64,000 nucleotides of DNA, taken from assembly GCA_017654935.2 (NCBI GenBank), contig CM065706.1, positions 13,961,134-14,025,133 on the forward strand, read 5' to 3'. The stretch is from Phymorhynchus buccinoides (Eukaryota; Mollusca; Gastropoda; Neogastropoda; Raphitomidae). The notes below the pieces were generated by a model. It was not told the DNA's origin and ran no database searches. It was given only the letters and a program-made list of their open reading frames with translations. Of the stretch, positions 55,079-64,000 are shown piece after piece. A program made the position numbers and the translations under genes. Positions within the stretch are counted from its first letter, which is position 1. Each line of letters opens with the position of its first letter.

Positions 55079-55268
55079 GTATTATTTTCTATGCTTAGTC
55101 ACAGAGACGAGTCTAGGCTATGTGAAATTCGGACTGCTCCCGCCTTGAGAGCACGCCACTGCTAGTGCAGCGTGAGGGTAGGGTGGGGATGGATTTGGGA
55201 AACTTGAAACCTCTCTCTCTCAGTCTCTGTCTCTCTCTGTCTCTCTGTCTCTCTGTCTCTCTCTCTCT
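54840..55268. repeat. Tandem duplication of a SINE tail with (CT)n
   Basis: A unit of about 190 bases is present twice (54890-55078 and 55080-55268): ATTTTCTATGCTTAGTCACA, GTGAAATTCGGACTGCTC, GAGAGCACGCCACTGCTAGT and a CT array. The first half is a minus-strand SINE tail fragment. The two copies are nearly identical, so the duplication is recent. Confidence 0.9.
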
Positions 55269-55299
55269 TCCCGCTTTCGCCTGCACGTACGGAACTCGC

Positions 55300-55917
55300 A
55301 TATCGGTCATCGGAAACTCAACTTATCCCACTTTCCTACCGGCAGATAAAAGACCCATAATATTATTATGATAGATGGGACTAGAGTACCTTAGTGTAAA
55401 TAAAGGTGTACTCTAGATGGGACTATAGCCTTTATTTTTCAGCAGACTCTATCCAAAGACTGTACAGGGGAAGATAAAACATCCGGTCTCTTTTCCCTAT
55501 ATGAGTAGTGAGGACAGAAACACTGGTTATGTCCCTTTTAAACGTGACACATTTTACACATCGATAGGCCAGTTGAATTCTCCGTTCAAGTTCCAGTCCG
55601 AGTTTTTGGATAGCCTCCGCTGTGAATAGTGTACACGTCCCCACTAACGATAACTCTATCAGACCGGTTCGCCGAGCTTTTAAGTAATCCATCTTACCCT
55701 TTTAGAATATCTTTGCCCTATCCTATACATTGTAATAGACGATTTTCGGGAAAAAATTAGAATGTGTCTTTCTACCACAAAATCGGATTGTCCCCCATGG
55801 AAAAAAAAGTAGGACGTTTGTCCTACGAATTAATGAAAGGTCACTCGCGCAAACCGCGAAATTATGTCCCTTGGCTATATTTGCGAACATTTCCTATTGA
55901 GCTTAGATTTAATTCTG
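55300..55917. other. Unassigned sequence upstream of the U2 fragment
   Basis: Contains a short direct repeat (GATGGGACTAGAGTA/GATGGGACTATAG at 55374 and 55416) and a minus-strand open frame of 86 codons at 55432-55692 (MDYLKARRTGLIELSL start). That frame faintly resembles the beginning of Tx1-type ORF1 proteins; too little to call. Confidence 0.35.
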
Positions 55918-55944
55918 ATCGCTCCTCGGCCTTTTGGCTAAGAT
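55918..55944 (+). pseudogene. U2 snRNA 5' end fragment
   Basis: Twenty-seven bases beginning ATCGCTCCTCGG and ending TTGGCTAAGAT match the conserved 5' end of U2 snRNA at all but one position (C for T at base 7). Similarity stops abruptly: the branch-site-pairing region (GTGTAGTATCTGTTC) and Sm site are absent. It is a truncated U2 gene, a U2-headed SINE-like element or a template-switch product. Downstream, CGACGTTAAACTG at 56022-56034 resembles a SINE tail, which favours an element with an snRNA-derived head. Confidence 0.6.
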
Positions 55945-56189
55945 AGTGACTCAGGAACATAAATTTTTGTTTATACACTGGTTGGTTTGTTCAGCCCGTC
56001 GTACATGGTGAAAGCCGATACGCGACGTTAAACTGAACTTCCATCCTTGAGCTTAGCAACTGCTACGTTAATGACAGCATCAAATGAGTACGTTGTCATC
56101 AAGACTATTGTACATGTGGTCATTTAGGGATCATCATCATTAGTAGTTGCATAGGCAACAGCATCATCATCATACGTCACACGCGTCGT

Positions 56190-56484
56190 CTCTCTCTCTC
56201 TCTCTCTCTCGTTTTTGTTCTTTTCTTGTACTGGTACTTGTTTAGCAACGTGCGTGTGTGTGTGTGTGTGTGTGTGCGTGTGCGTGTGTGCGTGCGTGTG
56301 CGTGCGTGCGTGTGTGCGCGCGCGCGCGCGCGCGTGTGTGTTATATTTGTGCACGCTTTCGCGCACGTTTTGTGTGAGAGAGAGAGAGAGAGCATGTTAT
56401 TACAGTGTTGTGCACAGTTCATTTATATTGTATAAGTGGGTTTAAATTTCAGAGCGTCTCTCTCGCTCTCTCTCTCTCTCGCCC

Positions 56485-56523
<39 letters not shown>

Positions 56524-56524
56524 A

Positions 56525-56574
<50 letters not shown>

Positions 56575-56575
56575 A
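56190..56575. repeat. (CT)n, (GT/GC)n and (CT)n microsatellites
   Basis: CT array at 56190-56210, GTGC/GC alternating run at 56250-56340 (potential Z-DNA), GA array at 56377-56392 and a CT array at 56456-56573. Confidence 0.95.
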
Positions 56576-56639
56576 TTTTACGAGTAAGATTTGTGTGTCT
56601 CAAAGTTTTTATTATTCATTGTTTGGTGTGACATGCTAT

Positions 56640-56835
56640 TTTATACAGGTTTAGTCTTGTTTGATGTTTTTAATCTGTGTGGATTTTTAAAAAAAAAGTA
56701 TGATTGGTATGCACCTGAATAATTTGTGTATTTATTTTTCCCCAATATTTTTTGTGTGTGATGCCTTTGTAAAGCGTGATGAGCCCACTATGGGGTATCG
56801 CGCTATATAAATATTCGTTATTATTATTATTATTA
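56640..56835 (+). mobile_element. LINE/SINE 3' tail
   Basis: TGCCTTTGTAAAGCGTGATG, GGTATCGCGCTATATAAATA and a TTATTA array form a typical 3' end of CR1/L2-like elements or their SINEs. No coding part is left. Confidence 0.55.
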
Positions 56836-56849
56836 TAGTTAGTAGTTGT

Positions 56850-56907
<58 letters not shown>

Positions 56908-57310
56908 AAAATAAAATCATCATCTTTAATGTCATCATCATCCACATCACCATTAACAACAATAGCAGCCCACAGCACATCATAATCCTCATTAGCATTA
57001 GCACAATCGCCATCACCATTGATCATCATCATCAGCAGCAGCAGCAGCAGGAATCATCATCATCATTATCATCATTAATTTCACCAGCATCATCATCATC
57101 ATCATCTTTGATGTCATCATCATCCACATCACCATTAACAACAACAATAGCAACCCACAGCAACATCATAATCCTCATTAGCATTAGTACAATCGTCATC
57201 ACCATTAATCATCATCATCAACAGCAGCAGCAGCAGCAGCAGCAGAATCATCATCATCATCATCATTCATTTCACCAGCATCCTCATCGTCATCATCATC
57301 ATTACCATAA
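56850..57310. repeat. CAG/CAT trinucleotide cluster with ~190-bp tandem duplication
   Basis: An AGC array of about 17 units (56851-56902), then two copies of a ~190-base block (about 56915-57100 and 57105-57300) made of CATCAT and CAGCAG runs with CACATCACCATTAACAACA and AATCCTCATTAGCATTAG in common. Poly-Ala, Leu or His frames arise from the repeats; no start or splice context supports a gene. Confidence 0.9.
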
Positions 57311-57599
57311 TCAAGTAAATTCTATATGCAAGCTTCCTTTTTTTTCATAACGATTCGTTTTACCCATCAACTTTATTGTACTGTTACAAGGAAGTAAGAT
57401 CAATTCAAATCAAGCTACACATGTCCCGAAGACCATACATCCCCCCCCCCCCCTTTCGCTTTCTGTCTTTCTAGTGCACAGGCTTACAGTAAAACACAAA
57501 AAATAGGGGAACTACCGGTACATTTCACGTTATAGTACTTTAGTAGAGACACAATTTCATTTGATACACAAGTGCTTTATGGTCTTTTTGTGAGAAACA

Positions 57600-57745
57600 G
57601 CACAGACACACATACAGACACTCGGACAGACAAAAACACACACGCACGCGCGCACACACACACACGCAACACACACACACAAACACACACACACACACAC
57701 GCGCGCACACACATAAACAAACACACACGGACACACACACACAAA
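57600..57745. repeat. (CA)n tract
   Basis: CA arrays with CGCG interruptions. Confidence 0.9.
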
Positions 57746-58022
57746 GTTTCTTTTCCCTTCCTTTTTTCCTTCTTTTCTCTTCTTCGTTACAGGATCTCAC
57801 TGAGGAAATAAAAAGCAACAAAACTAAATATGGTGCCTCTTTCATACCATTCAACTTCTGTACGACATAATGCCGATGGATATGAACAGTATCTAGGCCT
57901 ACATCTAGTTATTTGAATGCGTGGAGCTACAGTTCGTTCGAGTGGTAATGATCAACGTTTCAACGATGCACATACACAGATAAATTGATTATGACGTTTC
58001 AACAAAAATGACCAATGCTACA

Positions 58023-58024
<2 letters not shown>

Positions 58025-58107
<83 letters not shown>

Positions 58108-58133
58108 CGTGCGTGTGCGTGTGTGTGTGTGTC
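58025..58133. repeat. (GT)n microsatellite
   Basis: About 40 uninterrupted GT units, then GTGC variants. Confidence 0.95.
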
Positions 58134-58619
58134 GAAGCATAGTAATTACACACACACACATCAAGAAATCAATCAATACAGAAAAAAAGATGACTTATAC
58201 AGAGAATGTAACATAAATCATAATGCCACCTTAATATTACTTACATCATTCTTCACATCAAAAATAAGAGCAAATCCTGTAAACTTTCGAAGAAAACTAA
58301 ACAGTGCAGTTAGTCTACGGACTGTCATTTCATGCCAACACTAAAATTTGACAAAATCTTTCTCAGATTTTTTCCAGTTTAGTTGAGACAAGAAGGTTCT
58401 GAGTTTAGTTCAACTGAATATTTACAGAGTTGTATTCGAACAGGCGCACCAATGATGACATCCAAAAATGGCAACATCGTGATAACAACGAACTCCGGCA
58501 TAAATGATTAATTTATACGATCATCATCATCATCAACAAAAATAGTCGATCACAATTGCAGTTCGACACGTACGTAAATTATAAAGACACAACTTCAACG
58601 CAGTTATAACTGCCCAGGT

Positions 58620-58760
58620 TTGATTCTTGTTCTTCTTGTTCTTCTTGTCCTTCTTCTTCTTTGCCTTTATCTTCTTCTTCTTCTTTTTCTTCTTCTTCTT
58701 CTTTGCCTTTATCTTCTTCTTCTTTTTCTTTGCCGTTATCTTCTTCTTCTCCTTCTTCTG
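58620..58760. repeat. (TTC)n-like polypyrimidine tract
   Basis: CTTCTT units with TTTGCCTTTATC interruptions; one strand is almost purely pyrimidine. Glu/Lys- or Phe-rich frames here are artefacts. Confidence 0.9.
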
Positions 58761-58984
58761 CAGTTGTGAAGTCTACAGTCTTCCCCAGGCTGTGGTGCCT
58801 GTGAATGCCCAAAATGTACCAATTGGTGCAATTTTGGGCGGAAATGTTGCCCGGTACATTTTGGGCAGAATTGGTACATTTTGAGCAATGTTTGCTCATT
58901 TTAAAGAACCGAGTTGAAGGACCAAACTACAAACGGGTATGATGATGTTAAAACGTAATGCATTGTGGATATAAGTTCAGTGAC

Positions 58985-60000
58985 AATGACCATCGGTCAG
59001 GTTCGTGTAAATAGCACATTTCTCTGTGCGCCTGCTTCTTCTAATGACTATCTATGTACAAAGTACGTCGATGACCAACGTGTCCTGTGACAATGACCAA
59101 TGGTCATTTTGATGTAAATTGCATATTTTCTCTATTCGGTTGCGTAATGATGTTTCAGGGATACTTCTGTACCCTTTACAACGTAGATGACCAATGGTTA
59201 GTACAAAAGACCAGTGGACATTAAAAAAAAATATATTCACTATTTAACACTGTATTTGTGTGCTTTATTTGCTTCTGTCGTTTTTACAATGTACATGACC
59301 AGTGGTCAGCTGGAATGACCAGTGGTCAATGTGATGTAATTTCCGTATTTGATTCTGTATTGATGTGTTATAAGTGCTTCTGTGCTTTTTACAACGTAGA
59401 TGACCTGTGGTCAGGACAATAATGACCAGTGGTCAGTTTAATGATAAATCCGTGCTTTTACTTTTTAACTCTTTTTTTTTATGTTATAAGTGCTTTTGTT
59501 CTTTTATAACGTAGATGACCACTGGTCAGCAAGAGTGACCAGTGGTCAGTTTGATGCAGTTTTTCATATAAGTCACTCATACTGACCACGGGTGACCAGT
59601 GGTCACTTTGATATAATTTGCAGATTATATATATATAACTCGTGGTCAGTTTGATGAAAAACCCGCAATTTCATTAATTAACTTATGATGAGTTATAAGT
59701 GCTTCTTAGCTTTTAATAACGTCGATGACCATTGGTCAAAAAGAGTGACCAGTGGTCAGTTTGAAGTAAATATCATAACTTCAGTTTTTGACTCTGTATT
59801 GATGTGTTAAAAGTGGTTCTGTGCGTTTTATAACGTAAATGACCAGTGGTCAGACAATGACTAGTGGTCAGCCTGATGGAAAACCTGTGTTTTCGCTTTT
59901 TAAATCCGTATTGATGCTTTATAACATACTCTGTGCTGTTTATAACGTAAATGACCATTGGTCAGTAAGAGTGACCAGTGGTCAGTTTTATGTAAATTTC
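58985..60000. repeat. Minisatellite of paired TGACCA-N-TGGTCA boxes
   Basis: About nine units of roughly 105-118 bases, each with GTAGATGACCANTGGTCA, a 9-14-base spacer, TGACCAGTGGTCAGTTTGAT, and an AT-rich stretch with GTATTGATGTGTTATAAGTG and TTTTATAACG. The boxes are 13-base near-palindromes conserved better than the AT-rich spacers, which drift. Confidence 0.92.
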
Positions 60001-60399
60001 ATATTTTCACAATTTGACTTCGTATTGATGTGTTTATTTTTTTCCTCCTTGATAGGGGAAGTATGATTGGCAGAAACCAGCCGAGGACAGCCGTTTCGAC
60101 CCTTGGAAATCTCATCAGCTAGACACTGGATGGGTTCTTGACCCTACCAAAGCGGGGCTCTCTCTAGCAAAACCACTTCGATGACAGGTCACCTTCCCTT
60201 TTTTTTCTTCTTCTTTAAATACTACTACACAAAGTACTAGGGGGTGAATCGAAGTGGTTGGCAGATCAGTGCTTCTGTAAAACGCACCCGGCATCCTTCC
60301 CAGCTTCCTGCGAACAGAAAATCAAACGAACATCGTGTTAAATATCGAGTTTGTATATCTAGCATAATAAGTTACTAATTACTCATAAGTATCTTGTTT

Positions 60400-60740
60400 G
60401 AAATAATGGGTCTTTCCTCGAATTGCAACACCTCCAGGATCGACCCACTATCTTTACATCATAAATGTCCCACATGTACAGAAACAAATTCCTGTACAAT
60501 GGACAATAAAATATTGATTGATTGATTGATTGATTGATTGTACCTGTTCCAGGTCGGAGGACGTGAAACACGTTTTCTTTCCTTTAGGATGTTCTGGTTT
60601 ACTTCGAATTAACGTTTATATACTGGGTCTTTCCTCATATTGCAGTAACTCCAGGATCGTCCACTGTCTTTACATTTATAAATGCCCTAGGCCTATACGA
60701 ACCTGTTTCAGGTCGGAGAACGTTAAACGCTTTGTCTTCC
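60400..60740. repeat. Dispersed repeat in two tandem copies with (ATTG)n
   Basis: GGGTCTTTCCTC, CTCCAGGATCG, ATCTTTACAT and CAGGTCGGAGAACGTTAAAC-type words occur twice (60400-60575 and 60628-60735), with (TTGA)n near 60514-60540. Related pieces are at 40880-40990 and 41245-41345. The GACGTTAAAC ending suggests a SINE-like tail. Confidence 0.7.
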
Positions 60741-61560
60741 AAATATCGATGTGTATTGTGTTCTGTGTCTGTTCTTGTTATTATTGTGTTGCAGTAGCAT
60801 TGTCTTACAATGAATTAATTGCGTGTTGCGTGGCAACAGTTGTATTGCATTACGTTGAAATGTGAATTATTCTGTGTGGAGTTGTGACTGAGAATTTGCA
60901 CACAATGCATTTCAGTCGTTTCCGACCATGACTGCCAGATGGCGGAGGGGGCAGATGCTATTCTGGCGGGCTGGGCTATAATTTATTTATAATAATGGAG
61001 ATGCCTTGCTCAGGGTACATACCCACTCTCTCGGCCAAAGGGATTTGAGGACACAGCTGGCGTTGGGGAAGGTCCCCAAAGGCCAACCCATCCCTTTGGC
61101 TGCAGCACCAGAGCCAGTGCCAAGGCCCCCCCTCGTTCGAGAGTCATAGTCTTCCACAAGAGACTAAAACTGTACCATGATTTTCCATTACTGTAGAAAA
61201 TAATCTATTGTACAGCTCTCATGTTACTGTTGGCCCCTACTACAGGCTAATGTCAACCAATGATAAAAGCCATTTGAGCAAAGAGAAGGGCCATATGCAA
61301 AACGTACAATAATAAAAACCAGCACAAAATATTGTTATAGTCATAGTTCTAGTGTCTCTCATAATATTCAAGAGTTTACCTGTTATCTAACTGCTTTGTT
61401 GCAGTTACATAGTCTTTCCTTCTCTCGGGTTAGTTTCATCACTCGAATAAGCAAGTTGACCTTCGTTTCCTCTCTCCCATTGTTTTACATGTACAGTCAT
61501 AACATGTCATCTGAACTCCTACTTCCAGTCCTATTTCCCCGTAAAAGCGGAGACAAAAGT
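60741..61560. other. No recognised gene
   Basis: Includes a GC-richer stretch (60925-61180) that may be an element fragment. No protein motif seen. Confidence 0.4.
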
Positions 61561-61564
<4 letters not shown>

Positions 61565-61651
<87 letters not shown>

Positions 61652-61742
61652 AGGAGCAGGGATGGGGGAGGGAAAGAGAGAAAGACTGAGACAGGCAGAT
61701 AGACAGACACCCCAGAGAGATAAATTGAGAGAGAGAGAGAGA

Positions 61743-61824
<82 letters not shown>

Positions 61825-61891
61825 TGATGGGAGAGGGAAAGTGAGAAAGAAGAGCAAAAAAGAGATACACAGACAGATAGACAGACACCCA

Positions 61892-61940
<49 letters not shown>

Positions 61941-61974
61941 AGAGAGAGAGAGGAAGAGAGAGAGAGGGATGGGG

Positions 61975-62043
<69 letters not shown>

Positions 62044-62106
62044 TAGACAGACAGACAGATAGACAGACACCCCAGAGAGAGAATGAGAGAGAGAGAGAGG
62101 GGGGGG

Positions 62107-62164
<58 letters not shown>

Positions 62165-62210
62165 CAGATACTTTATTTAATAAGAGAGAGATAGAGAGAA
62201 GCAGACGAAC

Positions 62211-62298
<88 letters not shown>

Positions 62299-62348
62299 CA
62301 GATACTTTATTTAATAAGAGAGAGATAGAGAGAAGCAGACGAACAAAC

Positions 62349-62375
<27 letters not shown>
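61565..62375. repeat. (GA)n tract of ~800 bp with embedded duplications
   Basis: At least six GA arrays separated by recurring islands: GACAGATAGACAGACACCC appears about three times, and a block starting ACTTCAGATACTTTATTTAA and ending GCAGACGAACAAACAGAG appears at 62161-62220 and 62295-62352. The purine/pyrimidine asymmetry is extreme. Confidence 0.95.
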
Positions 62376-62380
<5 letters not shown>

Positions 62381-63245
62381 GGGGGAGTAGGACAGAGACA
62401 TTAGAGAAAAAAACAACGAAGATAGACAAACCAAAAAACACAGACAAATTTTTTTTTTATAAAGACAGAGAGACAAAGAGCCAGAGATAGAAACAGACGC
62501 AGAAAGAGAGAGAGGCAGAGACAAAACAGAGAACGAGACAACAGACTGGATGAATGTTTGCTGGGTCAAGATAACAGGTCAACGACCAGCCCAGACACTA
62601 GAGGACCCTTTCCTTCCTAGTCTTTAGAACAAGAAGTCTCTCCTTTGTTCACTCACCTTCGTGTCCCATCAATCTTGCACTGCGGCATACACCTGTCTGT
62701 CTGTGCTCTTTCATTCCTACCCTCTTGTCTTTCTTTTATGTTTTACTAGCAGCTACACACCCCCGCGCTCGCTTCGCTTCGTGGCAGCCCTTCCCCGGCG
62801 CATGTCTTTGGAGCAGCAGTTGCCAAAATAACACGAATACGAATACGAATGGTTAATGAGGGTAAAAAGATAAGCTCAAGCTTCTTTACACCATGCCCTC
62901 GAGGGGAAAAAGAAAAGCCAAATAACAAGAAAAGGAAAACAAACAGAAAGTATAAAATGCATAAAAAGAAAAGAGAAATAACAACAGGCATGTTCACAGT
63001 AAATTGAAGAACATGGGGGGAAATTCAAGCTCAAAATGAACAGCTCATTCACGTACTCGCACACACACACACACAGACACACAAAAACATACAGTATACC
63101 CTATAACTATACCAAAACATGCATGCAGAGTCTCTTGTGGTGTGTGCGAACACACAGCTACAAATATGCTCATGATAAACAATACAATACAATACATTAA
63201 TAAGCCTAACACTGCGAAATGAGTCCCACTGCATTCCCTCATTGA
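62376..63245. other. No recognised gene
   Basis: Purine-rich transition, then mixed DNA with a short CA array at 63060-63080. No supportable frame. Confidence 0.4.
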
Positions 63246-63249
63246 TGCT

Positions 63250-64000
63250 GATCACAAATATACAGGGTCACAGCAGCTACGTTACGCTTCACGGCTTTGA
63301 AACTATGAGCACTGGTTTTGGAGTGTGTTGCATCACAAGGCTGCTTCAAAATATCTTCCAGGTTCTCGAGATACAGCCCATTTTCATACAACAGCCTCAA
63401 GGTCAAAAGTCAAGGTCAAGGTCAAGTGGGTTCAAATGTCTCCAACTAACCTACACTCCTTAGGTCGTGCTGAGCAAGAATATATATGGTTACCGTGGGC
63501 TTAAACCCAATGGTGTCCAAACTATGGCCACTGCTAAAAAAAAAAGCGAAGCTCAAAAGTCAAGGTCAGGGTCATTAAGATTAATCAATACTTTACACCA
63601 CACATGATCTTGAGCGAGTCTGCTAACCTGCCAACTTAGAAGCCTATAACAGCAAATATGTGAAATATGTGGTAAAACACTAATTTAAAACATTCAAAGC
63701 CTACATCCTTGACCTTGACCTTGATCAGTACCCAATATTTGGAATCACCATTAGCCAATGCACGACAATGCCAAGCTTGAACATTGTAAGTCCAAAGGTG
63801 TGAAAGATATGGCTTCAATAAGAATGTTTCGCTTTTCAAGGGCAAACTTCTAGGTCAAGGTCAGCATGGTTTAAATTTTTCCACCTAGCACGTGACCTTC
63901 TGCTAGTCTACCAATCTGCGAACAATGAAGCCTGTAACTGCAAAAAATGTGAAAGACATGGCTAAAACACCAATTTGACACCTTCAAGGTCTACGTCCTT
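63250..64000. repeat. Long-period repeat with TCAAGGTCA boxes
   Basis: Segments 63604-63712 and 63889-64000 are diverged copies (GAAGCCTATAACAGCAAATA versus GAAGCCTGTAACTGCAAAAA) about 286 bases apart. Each is accompanied by (T)CAAGGTCA motifs at 63391-63425, 63557-63575, 63707-63725 and 63852-63862. The array continues past the window end. Confidence 0.75.

Noticed and set aside
56670..57032. Poly-Ala/Leu protein
   Set aside because: Encoded by the AGC array; frame is defined only by repeats.
58579..58899. Glu/Lys-rich acidic protein
   Set aside because: Translation of a TTC-type tract; no conserved start or flanking coding sequence.
61439..62070. Ser-Leu or Arg-Glu repeat proteins
   Set aside because: Arise from the GA/CT tract in several frames at once.

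Overview
The window looks like nuclear DNA of a lophotrochozoan animal, most probably a gastropod mollusc. Three things point there: spliced receptor exons of the LDLa/LRR/7TM class known from the pond-snail receptor GRL101; several copies of a tRNA-headed SINE of a kind I associate with gastropods (core with GATGAGACGATAAACCGAG, tail with GGTGGCGC); and very dense (CT)n, (GT)n and (AAT)n microsatellites. There is no bacterial or organellar gene content. Two 500-base N runs (15403-15902 and 53501-54000) are scaffold gaps. Identities and family names below come from reading the sequence, not from a search.

Receptor locus (1-12.1 kb, minus strand). Five coding exons belong to one receptor type: a CUB-like exon (6257-6955), a second CUB-like exon (5613-6022), an LDLa plus first-half C-type-lectin exon (440-813), a second-half C-type-lectin plus LDLa exon (11522-12116), and a large terminal exon with LDLa repeats, leucine-rich repeats, hinge and seven membrane segments (8244-10283). 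In protein order their splice phases fit throughout (1-1, 0-0, 2-2, 0-0) and the two lectin halves complement each other. On the chromosome, however, the first three exons lie downstream of the last two. Either two tandem paralogues each show only half, or the block order is wrong or rearranged. A Tx1/L1-like LINE (ORF1 intact, ORF2 broken and without RT), a 97%-identical foldback and a palindromic minisatellite lie in the 4.8-kb intron between the second CUB exon and the lectin exon.

12.1-15.4 kb holds plus-strand fragments of a CR1/L2-like LINE and microsatellites, ending at the first gap.

15.9-39.75 kb is one giant imperfect palindrome: two arms of about 12 kb meeting near 27.97 kb. Each arm carries, in mirror order, a SINE, a jockey-like RT relic, a Tc1-like DD34E transposon, a ~125-bp satellite, foldback MITEs and AAT/AAC microsatellites. 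The arms differ by many small indels, and the right arm has lost both Tc1 ends. This may be a foldback read or assembly artefact, or an old inverted duplication.

39.75-64 kb has no gene I can support. It holds SINEs, MITEs (a piggyBac-like one, one with 33-bp terminal inverted repeats, and a complete foldback copy of the palindrome-centre MITE), a truncated U2 snRNA 5' end, a tandem array of TGACCA-N-TGGTCA boxes, a CAT/CAG cluster, long GA tracts and a TCAAGGTCA-bearing long-period repeat. The only plausible cellular gene product in the window is the receptor; the rest is mobile, repetitive or unassigned DNA.
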